Below, piece after piece: positions 34,806-47,718 of a stretch of DNA of 64,000 bases (position 1 is the first letter of the stretch; each line of letters opens with the position of its first letter). The stretch is from Dicyema japonicum. Lineage: Eukaryota; Dicyemida; Rhombozoa; Dicyemidae. The position numbers were made by a program, and so were the translations under genes. Below the pieces are notes generated by a model that saw nothing but the letters and a program-made list of their open reading frames with translations, ran no database searches and was not told the origin of the DNA. The DNA lies in contig RDEW01000006.1 of the NCBI GenBank assembly GCA_011109175.1, positions 595,232-659,231 of the forward strand, read 5' to 3'.

Positions 34806-36455
34806 TTTTTTTTTTTTTTTTTTTTTATACTTTAATACTTTTTAAGGTTAATTTAAACAATAGAAGTCAGGTAGTTGCCGCTCTCACCGCGTGGCTGTTC
34901 CCTCTCAAAATTGCGAGCGAAATTCGCTCAAATAGCCAGCGGCGTTCGCGGAATCTCCAGTGCATGAGGTGATCCGGTTTCCAAGACGTCCGAAAAACTC
35001 GAGTGTAGAGGGGAGTAGGATCCGGAAGTCTCCATAGCAAGGGGAACAAATTTGACATCATCGGGAAGGTCGGCGTATTTAACGAGTTTGGCCTTCTCCG
35101 CCTTTACGGATGCTGAACAGGCCCTTGTAGCACTCTCGTGAAGATTTTTCTGGGCGAACGTGTCTGTACATGTCACATCCCAAACCAGTGGTTTCCCGGC
35201 CTCAAATGGAAATATGGTCATCCCGTCCGGTCGTTTCCCGTCACTTCTGCATAACCCGACCGGTTCAAGAATGGCCGAGTATCCAGCAGCATCCATAGCT
35301 CGCCTGACAATTTCATTCAGAGCCTTGTGCCTTGGGGATCTGCCAGCGCTCCTCCTGCAGGCGAGAGGGTGCAGGCCATAGCAGTCTATCAGGATGCCAC
35401 ATCGGCACGGGTGAGGTACACATACTTTCAGTCCCAGCCGCAGAGAGATACCAGTTCTAACGCATTCATCATCCAGAAAAGTGCCCAAAGCTCCATTGGG
35501 GATGGCGTTTAGCCAAGCTCCGCTCTCAGGGGAAGCCCCGAAAGCAAACAAGCGCGTCGGTGCTGATTGGCAGATTCTAGTAGGAGTCCAAATGATTTCC
35601 AGCATAATAAGTTGTCCAGGTTTCGCTGGCGATCTTGGGAAGGGGGCAGGGGGAGGTTGGTGGCATTCCAGGCTTCTCGTGCGTGGATTATCTCTTGGTC
35701 AGTTGAGAATTCGGGTGGGGAGTGTAGAATCCTCCTGACCAAAGGTTCGCAGGCCGTGAGTGATGATAAATGAGCGGGAAGTGAGACGTCCAAAGTTCGG
35801 CGGATTCCAAGACCCCCGAATCTAACTGGAGTGTAGCCTGCATCCATGTATCATCGTCGAATCGGACATTAAATATTTGCTCCGTCGAGCTGAGGAGAGA
35901 CAAATCAAAATTCTCGAGCAGCTCCTGTTGAGAATAATATGGAGCTGTCCTTAGTAGATAGGAGATTCTCTGGATGTTGAGACTTCTTTTCAATAGGAAT
36001 AGTGCTGTGTGCAAGTCCAGCAGCTGTAATCTTTCCAGCGAATCGCATAGGAGTCGTTTTTTGTCAAGGAGGACATGCTTCATCGCATTACTAGTGATCG
36101 GGGATCCAAGAAAAATCAATTCATTTTCAGGGGTCGAAATCCCACCGGGAAACAAGGAGTAAAATTTTTGAACAATTGAAGAGAAGTCATCGTCAGCAAG
36201 ACCACAGTTTGTTATTTCACATTTCGTTATATTCAACTGAAGACCCACCTCGGACAGCGCGGGGTGAGTACTTCTAATTCCTGGAAGACCGTTTCCGGGG
36301 GACCTCCTAAGACGGCGTCATCGAGGTACCAGATGTTGAGTGGGCATCTAGAGAGCTTCGTGATCCTCTCAATGCCGAGGGAGAACAGCAGTGGTCCGAG
36401 GGGGTCGCCCTGTTGAACACCTGAGGACGATGGAACTATGAAATCCCCGTGCAAT
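34806..36455 (-). mobile_element. YLDD-type non-LTR retrotransposon with C-terminal restriction-like endonuclease (5'-truncated)
   Basis: Ends on the minus strand in an A21 tail (T21 at 34806-34826). Reading from 36455: GVQQGDPLGPLLFSL (RT block 4) and NIWYLDDAVLGG (catalytic YLDD), LQLNITKCEI, IFLGSPI and a long thumb region. A C-terminal zinc/endonuclease domain follows: a C.PH.CRCG.L.D..G.H.L.C motif, then KRPDGMT and LVWDVTCTDTFA, a PD...D-type nuclease core. Frame breaks near 36240, 35700 and 35560 show it is dead. The 5' part (RT blocks 1-3) is absent. Confidence 0.85.
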
Positions 36456-36463
36456 AGTGATGA

Positions 36464-37180
36464 AGAACCAGAAAATTGTATTTTTTAAATAAAAATTGCA
36501 AAAAACATATATTTCTTGCAAAAATTTCTATTTTTTAATTCATTATGAAAAAATAAACGAAATTATTATTTGTAATACAAATCTAAATACAGTCCGACCC
36601 CGTTTCGGGGCACACCCGGCGCGTGGGGCACCTCGCATTTCGGGGTATTTTTCATTTGGAGTCTATTTTCCAACATTAATTTCCAAATTTGGAAATTTTC
36701 TGGAGCCTCAAACCGGGGCAAAGTATTGAAATATTCCAGAAACTCAGAGAACATAATTTTCCAATATCAGGGCCAATCATTTCCTGCATAACACCAAAGT
36801 CATTAAAAAAATTCTACGAATTCCGAATGACAGTAATGAGAAACATCCGAAATGGTTACAAAATTGTAAGAAAAATAACCGATTACTTCGTTAAAGAGCG
36901 ACTTGATAGATGTTATTAATCATAAAATAAAATCTCTTACCATTTTTACATTTATATGGTTTAAAATAAAAGATTTTAAAATGGAAAAAAATAACCCCTG
37001 TTTTCAAGGCACCCCCGCTTTTCGGGGCACAAAATTCCCCAAACCAGGGTTACACTGTATTCCTGAACATTTTCAGGTTTGAAGTTTCGATTTTTATTAA
37101 AAATTTTTCCTCTTTTAACTGAGGCTGGCTTCCGCAAATAATTGCAATTTATTGGAATTGGTTGCCCTAGTAATAAATAA
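36464..37180. repeat. Older MITE split by a DNA transposon
   Basis: The left part (36464-36589) and right part (37058-37180) match the MITE at 56433-57438: (GGG)CAACCAG.AAATTG.ATTTTT at the left, TCCTGAACATTTTCAGGTTT in the middle and the inverted GGTTGCCCTAGTAATAAA at the right. The 56.5 kb copy supplies the uninterrupted sequence. Confidence 0.75.
36590..37057. mobile_element. pogo/Tigger-like DNA transposon (468 bp, TA target site)
   Basis: The ends are inverted repeats: left CAGTCCGACCCCGTTTCGGG, right (reverse complement) CAGTGTAACCCTGGTTTGGG; internal GGGGCA motifs also mirror. Flanked by TA on both sides (36588-36589, 37058-37059). The internal plus-strand frame includes FPISGPII, the HTH_Tnp_Tc5 motif of Tigger/pogo transposases (..IPISGPI..KA), so it is a deleted derivative of a coding element. 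No DDE domain remains. Confidence 0.8.
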
Positions 37181-37218
37181 CGTAAAAATCATAATAAATT
37201 TTATTTTTCAAAATATAA

Positions 37219-39858
<2,640 letters not shown>

Positions 39859-39954
39859 AAATGAGGATGTGTTGTTGTATTTATTTAAAATTAAATTATC
39901 ATTTATTATTTGTCAATTAAGTTTTATTTATTTAAGTTAATTTCCTCGAACATT

Positions 39955-42598
39955 TGTTAAAGAAAATCACATTGATCTGTTGCTAATTCAAGAGTCTAAA
40001 TTTTCTCTACAGAATTCAACACCAGTATTTCCGGGATTCACAGTAATTCGCCGTGACAGAATTGGCAAACTTGGTGGGGGTCTTCTCACAGTTATCCGCA
40101 ACGGCATTCCGTTTGAGGACTTAACCAACAGTGCTTATACTATGCTTAAAAGATATGGAAATCTCGAACTTTTGGTTACCAAAATACGATTCCCAAGACT
40201 ATCAATAATAATTGTCAACGCATTTCTCCCATCGCTGAGTTCCTGCTCGTCCAGTGCCCCCAGACTTACTCCTCTCGCATCACTAAAGGATGTGATTATC
40301 TGTGGTGACTTCAATGCGAAGCACCCACTGTGGCTGACAGGACAAACCTACGACAAAAGAGGGAAGATGATAATTGAGGACCTCCACAGCCTATGTATAC
40401 TCAACGATCCTGCATCTCATACAAGAACACCTACTCGACGTAACGATAAACCTTCTTCTATCGACATCTCATTGTCATCACCGTCCTTGGCCCCACTTAT
40501 TGACTGGTCAGTGAAGTATGACACCAGTAGTGACCACAACCCAATATTTTTGGAGGTCAAACAAGGTCACGGATAAAAGGACAATGCCCAACAATAACTA
40601 ACTACAGCCTTGCGAATTGGAGAGAATTCAAGGAATACGTCGATAATTTTTTTTTTTTTAACAACTTTACTTTATTTAACAATAGAAGTCAGGTAATTGC
40701 CGCCCTCACTGCGTGGCTGTTCCCTCTCAAAATTGCGAGCGAAATTCGCTCAAATAGCCAGCAGCGTTCACGGAGATGTCCAGTGAATGAGGTGATCCGG
40801 TTTCCAAGACGTCCGAAAAACTCGAGTGTAGAGGGGAGTAGGATCCGGAAGTCTCCATAGCAAGGGGAACAAATTTGACATCATCGGGAAGGTCGACGTA
40901 TTTAAGATATTGTATTGGACTATTAAATTTCTTCACTTTTCCCTCCTTCGAACAATTAGTGAAATGGTTCAACTCCATTATAAACGATGCGAAAAAGAAG
41001 TACATTCCTATGGGGAGACAACCAACGTCATCAAAACGTTTCAACACAACGACGAAACATCTGATCAGAGAACGAAATAATCTAAAGATGGTAAAATCGC
41101 CAACAGAAGAGAACATCAGGAAAATACGAGAATTGAACAGAGAGATCGACAACAACATAAAGGCAGAAAATGCAAATAGATGGACGAGACTATCGAAGGA
41201 TCTCTGCAAAAACCCCCCAATGCAGAGAGTGTGGAAGTGGATCAAAAACATCAAAAGACCCTCCCCAGAGAGAAAAATCGAAGTCTACATAAAACCAGAC
41301 ACTCTGATAAAATATTATACGTCTATATCCTACAGGAAGTTTTCAAAAGAACACCAAGTATTCCTGAAAAAGATTACATGTGAACTGAAGCACCTAGGCC
41401 ATCGAGCCCTGAAACTATTAGCCTATATATTCAACCTATCCATTAACACAAATACAATCCCTGAAATATGGAAGAAGTCTCTAATCAGACCTATCCGAAA
41501 ACCCAACAAACCAATAGATGAACCATCTTCCTATCGCCCAATATCTATTCTAAGTCCGGTCTCAAGGATCCTTGAAAGGCTTGTTTTGGAAAAAATACAA
41601 GACTCAATCTCAATACCTCCGACCCAGCACGGATTCCGGGATAACCATTCGACCACAACACACCTTACAACCCTCACACAATTCATTGCGGAAGGATTTA
41701 ACTCCCCCAAACCCCATCAGAGGACAGTACTTATATCCGTGGACATCACAAAAGCGTTCGACTCAGTCCCTAGGAAACTCCTAACAAAGAAAATATATGA
41801 AACCAACATCCATCCGAACCTGAAACTTTGGCTTGGAAACTTCCTAAATGGAAGACGAGCACAAGTACTCTGCAACAACATCAAATCAAGATCTCGCTAT
41901 TTCCCAAATGGAGTCCCTCAAGGCTCACCACTATCACCCCAACTCTTCAATCTCTACATAAACGACATGCCACAAACCTGTAATGAAAACTGTCTAATCT
42001 TCTCTATGCCGACGATATCATTCTTGCTTCCAAGAACAGAAGCATTCAATCAGCGACTCAGTTGGCTCAACAAATGCTCGACAACTTGGAACTATGGCTC
42101 TCGAAGCGGAGACTTGACACATCAGCAGCAAAGTCCTTTGTCACACTGTTTACCACCTACAAGAGACAGCTCTGTATCGAACCAAAAGTCTTTATGAAGA
42201 ACGAAGCTATCTCTATTAACAAAACACCGAAGATTCTGGGAGTAACCTTTGATCAGGGACTCACCTTTATCCGGCATGTTGAAAACAGAGTAACTTCTGC
42301 TCTGAAAAAAATGAGAATTTTAAAAGTGCTCTCAAAAACACTTAGAGATCAAACTGGGATCCTTGCCACGATTTACAAACAATTTATCCGACCAACGATG
42401 ACGTATGCAAGTCCTTCATGGGCAATGCAAATGTCACGATCTTCCTCATTGAAATTATCCGCAATCGAGGAGACTGCAATAAAGTTAATTGGACCAGAAC
42501 ATAAAAACTTTTTAATTGAACTACAACGGAAACAACGCTCCGTGAAAAAGGCTGTTATTATTATTATTTCCATTTCAATGTATAGTGTAGTGTCATAA
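39955..42598 (+). mobile_element. Jockey/CR1-like LINE (EN and RT domains), 5'-truncated and interrupted
   Basis: The endonuclease part begins within the domain (LLIQESK, then GGGLLTVIRNGI, VIICGDFNAKHPLWL, SSDHNPIFLE). The RT part has ELKHLGHRALKLL, PIRKPNKP....SYRPISILS, QHGFRDNHST, SVDITKAFDSV, NGVPQGSPLSPQLFNLYIND. The post-RT region has ILGVTFDQGLTF and YKQFIRPTMTYASPSW. A foreign 260-bp insert (40647-40905) splits the segment between EN and RT. Relative to the LINE at 59.7 kb, the stretch before ELKHLG is shortened near 41375. The YADD region near 42010 is frameshifted. Dead copy. Confidence 0.88.
40647..40905 (-). mobile_element. 5'-truncated YLDD element nested in the LINE
   Basis: A T13 run (40647-40659) is followed by sequence about 95% identical to 34838-35085 (ACAATAGAAGTCAGGTA.TTG, TGAGGTGATCCGG, CATCGGGAAGGTCG). 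It is a minus-strand insertion retaining only the last 240 bp plus the poly(A) tail. Confidence 0.92.
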
Positions 42599-43690
42599 GC
42601 GTTTTCCTGTTCGAATCTCGCTGCTGTACATTCTGGCTTTAGGTTCCGTTCATCTACGATGCTTCCTGGTTAGTGACACCGTCATCAATGATGCACCTCA
42701 TTGAAGAACCGATTGTCTACAGGGATGTTAATTCATGCCTTGGTTCCCTTTAACAATTATTTAGCAATCAATTACCCGTTCCTCATCTCTGTAGTCCCTC
42801 TTCTTTTTGCTACAAGATCCGATGGCACGTAGGAAGGGGAGCGATTCGGGTCCTAAGATCCCTGAGACGATGGGATTAAAATGGGACTCCAGATGTAAAT
42901 ATTGGAATTGTAGAAAAAAGTAACAGCAAACACAAAATCGCTGAGGAATACCTAACAGAAAGTCATCATAAGAATTTTATCCTTAATGGTGTTCCTCTTC
43001 TCTTTCTTACCCTTTTCCGTAATTTATAGACCTCCCACGATGTTTGAAGGACAGAGGGGTCGATGCATGCATCATTTCGTTCCAATGGCTTCCCCTCCTG
43101 AATATTTCGAATTACATAATTAATATAATTCTAACTATTGACCCCCGTCGACATGATCGATACAGCCGAAACAGAGATCAACTGGAGGAGCGACTGAGTT
43201 TCACGGAAGGCTTGAGTCCCAGTTTAGGAAATTGCTTTCACATTTGAATATCAGAAATGGAAGCTAATGTTCCCTCCATTTGAGAAGATAACAGTTTCGA
43301 CTGGGTACATTCAAAATTCGTGTAACCCAGTGTTTTTTAGCGTTGAGGAGACAACCTGTCTATGATGACTACATCAACCCCAGAATGAACCATGATTAGC
43401 ACGAGACCGCTTATTATTTCCCTCTATAATCTAGATCAGGCATGTCAAACTCAAAAGTCAAATATAGCAACTGTAATCAAACATTCAAGATTATCATTTT
43501 CACTCTTTATTTTGTCCTGAGGTTTGGTGACTCCTTTTCATGACAATTTTTTGTATAGATGGTTGAATTCGAGTTCCGGCTTTGATCAGGGAGGATAGGT
43601 GTTCATCAGTCAGCCTTGTTATCTGAGAAGATTTTGATTTCATTCTCCTTCACTGTACGGTTTACCACCCAAGCGGATCATTGGTTGAGT
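42599..43690. other. Intergenic with dispersed repeats
   Basis: 42605-42640 has a B-box-like GTTCGAATCTC. 42665-42720 (GTGACACCGTCATCAATGATG) recurs at 53515-53575. 43125-43215 resembles repeat R3. No gene supported. Confidence 0.45.
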
Positions 43691-44072
43691 TTATAGCTTG
43701 CAGTAATAGAAGCGGCATAACAGTTTAATTTCGACGACTGTATAACAATCCTTTGTGCGGGCCACGTGTTTGAACGCCTGATCTAGACAGTCTGACGTAC
43801 TTAACTGATCTTCAGAAACAAACATCACCAGCACGTTTATTTCCGTTAGATTCTGGTGGAAAAGAAATGAAAGCTCAAAAAGACCTAGTGGCACCAAACA
43901 AACCACTCACGTGTTCCCGATACGCTGTAGCAGAGAGATGATCCTCCTCACTCGAACACACAGACAGGAATATGACATAGAACCGGATGTTCATAGTTGA
44001 ACGGGCACGCCCAGGGATTGTAGAGAAAATGACAGTTTTATTAAAAAAATCCACAACAAATATAAAATTCAA
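43691..44072 (-). CDS. Uncharacterised small protein
   Basis: Not recognised. A first exon from 44072 (or the internal ATG of MNIRFYVIFL) reads through SSEEDHLSATAYREHVSG. A 19-nt GT-AG intron (about 43883-43901) then joins it to LFELSFLFHQNLTEINVLVM, DCLDQAFKHVARTKD and a stop at 43691. Predicted 100-120 residues, no clear membrane anchor beyond the hydrophobic start. It follows the RING gene by 86 bp on the same strand. Confidence 0.5.
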
Positions 44073-44158
44073 AATATTAATTTTACATTTTTTGAAAATT
44101 AAAAAAAATAGAAATAATAAAATTTATGAATCAAACAACATTACTCATAGGATAGATT

Positions 44159-45041
44159 CTATTCTAAACTAATTAAAAAGTAAAAAACTGAATTGTCACA
44201 AGAATAAAGACTCCGTTTGCACATCGGACAGTTCCCATTGGAGTATAACCAAGGATCAATGCATTCCTTATGGAATATGTGACTAAATCCGTTAGAAAAG
44301 CAACGACTTGCATGGAAGTGTTCGGATCGCTTCATTAATCGTCACTTCAGAAATGCAAATAGCACATGTCACGTCTGGGGTTCATTCTAGCATTAAATCA
44401 AGGTAACTTTATATTTACTCTCGCTCATATGGCGAAGATTTCTAACGAATTTTTTGACACGTGCCTAAAATATGCTACCAAAATACCTTATTTAATTGTC
44501 TCAAGATAGCAGAGGAGACTGTATCGCTTGTTGATGTAATAAAAATGATATAGAACACCACCATCCCCAAAACAAAGTACCCGAAGGTTGAGTAGTTTAT
44601 GGAGTTGTCATTTGTGTTTACTTTTTCCTCAAGCTTGGTCATTATAATTATGTTTGAATCTAAGATTGTCTTCAGTTTCTCCCCATCCGAGTAGGAGCAT
44701 GATATCACTGTGATATTTCCTGGCTTATAATAATCAGGAATACTCAACTCTGTACAAAAATGTTGGTCTACGGTCCCGTAGTTGAGGATTCCCGCGATGT
44801 TCATGATTTGGATTGTCTCCAAATATCTGATATCGAAATTTTTGGTTAACATTATCTTCCGGTTGCCAAATTTATAATTCTGTGGTGGTCTGTCCTCAAC
44901 AAGTTGGCCAGAAATGAGCTTTTTGTGGCAGTTTATTTCAACGTCCAGTTTCAATGAGTAATCCAAGTAAAAGACCTCCATTTGGAACTCGCCTGAGATG
45001 CAAAATATGAAGAATGCAAGTCGATAATTCATTTTATGCAC
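44159..45041 (-). CDS. PA-TM-RING E3 ubiquitin ligase (RNF13/GRAIL type)
   Basis: Membrane-bound ubiquitin ligase of endosomes or the secretory pathway (family knowledge). N-terminal signal peptide (NYRLAFFIFCISG), a lumenal PA-like region, and a single transmembrane helix (TFGYFVLGMVVFYIIFI). A cytosolic RING-H2 at the C-terminus has CAIC.........LPCNHIFHKECIDPWL...CPMCK. A 22-nt intron follows LNK, and a 25-nt intron interrupts LPC|NHIFH. The intron before VTCAIC is not settled (possibly 45 nt). The RING-H2 zinc ligands are complete, so an active ligase is likely. Confidence 0.85.
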
Positions 45042-45299
45042 ATACTCAATTTAACGATCATTAGCTTAAATGAAAACCCAAAACCGCATTCAAATTAATT
45101 TAATAAATTAAAAAATTTTGACCATTCCCAGGGTATTCCCAATCCTGAGGGGTAAAGCCATTCAGTCAGGCTCCACTAACTCTACTGTATTAGATTATTT
45201 CAAAATTCATTTTGTCACAATTATGATAGACTCTTCAATGGGACCCCACGTGCTTTTAATGACCTGAAAGAGGTTTTATCCTGTGAACCATATCCTGTC
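45042..45299. other. Upstream region of the RING gene
   Basis: AT-rich; no element assigned. Confidence 0.3.
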
Positions 45300-45545
45300 C
45301 AAGCATCATGCCCATCCATTGTCCGAAGCACTCCATTGGACTAGTGAAGAGAGTGATCTGTTTTCGATGCAGGCATTGGAGTCTCTTGTGTAAGATGGAT
45401 CTCATGCGCCTCTAAGGATTTGAAGAAGGTAAAGAGCAGAAAGGAATACTTCGACCAAGTATGTAGCTATGTAGAAATCGAACCACACGTGAACGACTAA
45501 ACACTACGCTATCTGATCAACCACGTGCTACGTCTAGGAAACGCC
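45300..45545 (-). repeat. SINE copy with clear tRNA-like head
   Basis: The reverse complement starts GCACGTGGTTGATCAGATAG, continues GTAGTGTTTAGTCGTTCACG and has the B box TGTGGTTCGATTTC, i.e. A and B boxes at tRNA spacing. The body has the CTTCAAATCC, GAGACTCCAATGCCTGCATC and CCAATGGAGTGCTTC blocks shared with the other SINEs. Best evidence that the family is tRNA-derived. Confidence 0.75.
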
Positions 45546-45599
45546 AATGAAATTTTTTAGATGTCAATAAATAGAATTATTTAAAGGAAACTTCATATT

Positions 45600-45665
45600 T
45601 TTATTTACCCCCGGTCCCTTCAAGTGAAGGAATCAGTAGCTAAAGGGACATCCCAGATCCATTAC
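45600..45665 (-). repeat. SINE family B tail
   Basis: TTTATTTACCCCCGGTCCCT, then TCAAGTGAAGGAATC; the near-identical tail is at 49540-49580. Confidence 0.75.
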
Positions 45666-46617
45666 CAAGCAACTATTTAGAAGAGATTGGGTCTGTCCAC
45701 TTATATTCCTTTCCTCGTTTACAGGCGTTTAACTCCCATATATTTCGTTTAGTTATCTTGAAAGTTGTGACGTCAAGTTCAACAACCACACATCACCACG
45801 ACAATAATCAACCACATATATTCATATATTCACACTGAGTAAACATGAGAATTTAATGTCAAATATTTATTAGCTTTTAAATTATAAGAATAATCAAGGA
45901 AAAATTTTTTAGTTATTTAAAAATATGATCAATTGGTAATAATCCCCCCTTTCCGGCTGAAGGTTCCATACTGTTTGGCTCGAGAAGTGAAACCGGCTTT
46001 TGGGGTGGCATAGAAGTGGTTTATGGAGAAAAGTAGCATGACGCCCCACCATTGGAGATCCTAATTAGAAGTAATAACAGAATGGGTCCCAACGTGATCA
46101 GGAGACCACCAGACCTCAACGAGTTTGTCTGTGGTCAAGAAAGAAGTACCGAGCCAAGCTGAAAGTATGGATCAAATTTGTCGGAATAATCTAGTTTATT
46201 TTTTTGTTCTTGTAATAAATATTTAATTAGGTCGGTATGACCTTCCTTGATAAAAACAGTAAAGAAATCGGGAGACATCGCGAGGACGGGGAAAGGCTGC
46301 GTGACATGGCAAAGCGTCGCCAAAAATGGTAGAAACTAACTAGTAATTAAATTTTCTGTGGTGCACAGGCTTTGTTACGACCTATGACGTAAGTGGGAGT
46401 GGCACATTATTTTCGAAAATAATGCCATCCACAGGATTTTCATCCATCTGTGATCTGTCTTCTTCTATTTTCACTAATATATTACCAAGTGATTCGACCC
46501 ATACAAGCCACCTGTCTTAGATTCACATTCTGCAGACTCTGTAGAGATATCTCATCTGCCTCGAAAGTCAGTGTAATAATTTTATTTGAATGCCTTTATG
46601 ATACCCTGGTTGGTTGA
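45666..46617. other. Intergenic; one unplaced frame at 46135-46323 (-)
   Basis: The minus frame at 46135-46323 (GHTDLIKYLLQEQKNKL) is hydrophilic and could be a gene fragment, but no family is recognised and no introns support it. The rest shows nothing. Confidence 0.35.
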
Positions 46618-46760
46618 GTGATTGACACTTCTCTAAAAATTTCTGTCTTTATCGCACTCTCAGTCTATATTATCCCGTTTACAATTGCCACTTTCAACGT
46701 CAGAGGACTCGCTTCGAGTACTAAACGGAAGACTTTATGCGTTGATTCCTCGATGAACTA
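46618..46760 (+). pseudogene. LINE endonuclease N-terminal fragment
   Basis: IATFNVRGLASSTKR matches the first APE endonuclease motif (...T.NVRGL.S..KR). The frame then decays. Confidence 0.6.
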
Positions 46761-46894
46761 TGGAGACGTGCGAAGAGGAGAGCTACATGGAGAAAACTGG
46801 TAGATGGATAGTGGAGACCACGACACAAGCAGAACCCTAAGTATTCATATGCTTGTGGGAGTGCACTAACTTAACTAACTAACTTATGACACCC

Positions 46895-47010
46895 ATAATA
46901 CAGGCGAGTGGGTGCAGGCCTAAGCAGACAATCTGGTCTCCCAATCGGCGGGGATGCGACACACAGACTTTCAATCCGATTCGTAGTGAAATCTCGATAC
47001 AACGCATTCA
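46895..47010 (-). pseudogene. YLDD element fragment
   Basis: GGGTGCAGGCCTAAGCAGAC and AACGCATTCATCAT match 35368-35470 of the complete copy; the zinc-motif part of the endonuclease domain. Confidence 0.65.
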
Positions 47011-47114
47011 TCATTATTATTTTATTAACCTCGGATACACCGAGAAAGAAGTTAAAGTAACCAACTTATAAGTGTATCCACTTCTAGAGAAACAGAGTCC
47101 ATCCGGAATCAGCA

Positions 47115-47335
47115 TAAAGGGTAAGACATCCATTACATGCAGTTGTGGAAACCCCTTCCAGTGGAGTGGGAAGAGCAAATGATCCTTTTTCATGCCGGCC
47201 TGGCACTGGGCGTCACCTAGACAGGTGGATCACATGACGCCACTCTATTAGGAAGAGAGGAGGAACATACAAGCAAGCAGAAAATTTAAACCAATTGACC
47301 ACGCAGCACCACATGGCTCCACGAGGCCTTATCAC
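47115..47335 (-). repeat. SINE copy
   Basis: GTTGTGGAAACCCCTTCCAG, the core GCCGGCCTGGCACTGGGCGTC, ATCACATGACGCCAC, and a head with ACCAATTGACCACGCAGCAC. The reverse complement of the head has the A-box-like TGGTCAATTGG. Confidence 0.7.
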
Positions 47336-47344
47336 TTGGTCATT

Positions 47345-47425
47345 CATCATCGAAAAAGGTATCCGAAACTCCACTTGAAATTCCCTTGAACCAAGCTTCA
47401 CTTTCGGAAGACACCCCCATCTCAT
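47345..47425 (-). pseudogene. YLDD element fragment
   Basis: GAAACTCCACTTGAAATTCC, then CAAGCTTCACTTTCGGAAGA, parallels 35488-35535. It is immediately followed by a short piece (CATCTCATCATACTCTTTGG) of the R2-like element (cf. 48894). Confidence 0.6.
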
Positions 47426-47502
47426 CATACTCTTTGGGTGTTAGTTAGATGACACCAATAGATCTTCAAATGACTCCTAAATATACAATTATTGGCGTAC
47501 CT

Positions 47503-47536
47503 ATGCTAATTATACTTTTTTGATATTTACCTTTTG
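47503..47536 (+). repeat. Left copy of a 34-bp direct repeat flanking the R2-like insertion
   Basis: Identical to 49395-49428. Begins ATGCTAATTATACTT and ends ATTTACCTTTTG. Confidence 0.85.
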
Positions 47537-47718
47537 GGAATTTTTTTTCATCGCTATCTTTAATGATTTATTTTATTTAATAATCCCGAAAAGGGAACAC
47601 CAAGAAAGGAGTAAACCAACTAATTAAATGATCCTGGTACACCTCAAAAGGATCGAGAGGTTTTTCAAAGAATCTTTCATGATTGAAACTTGATCTCTTG
47701 ACTTAGTTTTTTACGTGT

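Noticed and set aside
34928-35773. Overlapping plus-strand frames at 35160-35773
   Set aside because: Antisense shadows of the YLDD element's endonuclease domain.
42605-42640. B-box-like GTTCGAATC as a tRNA gene
   Set aside because: No matching A box or stems at the right distance; lies directly after a LINE and is probably repeat.
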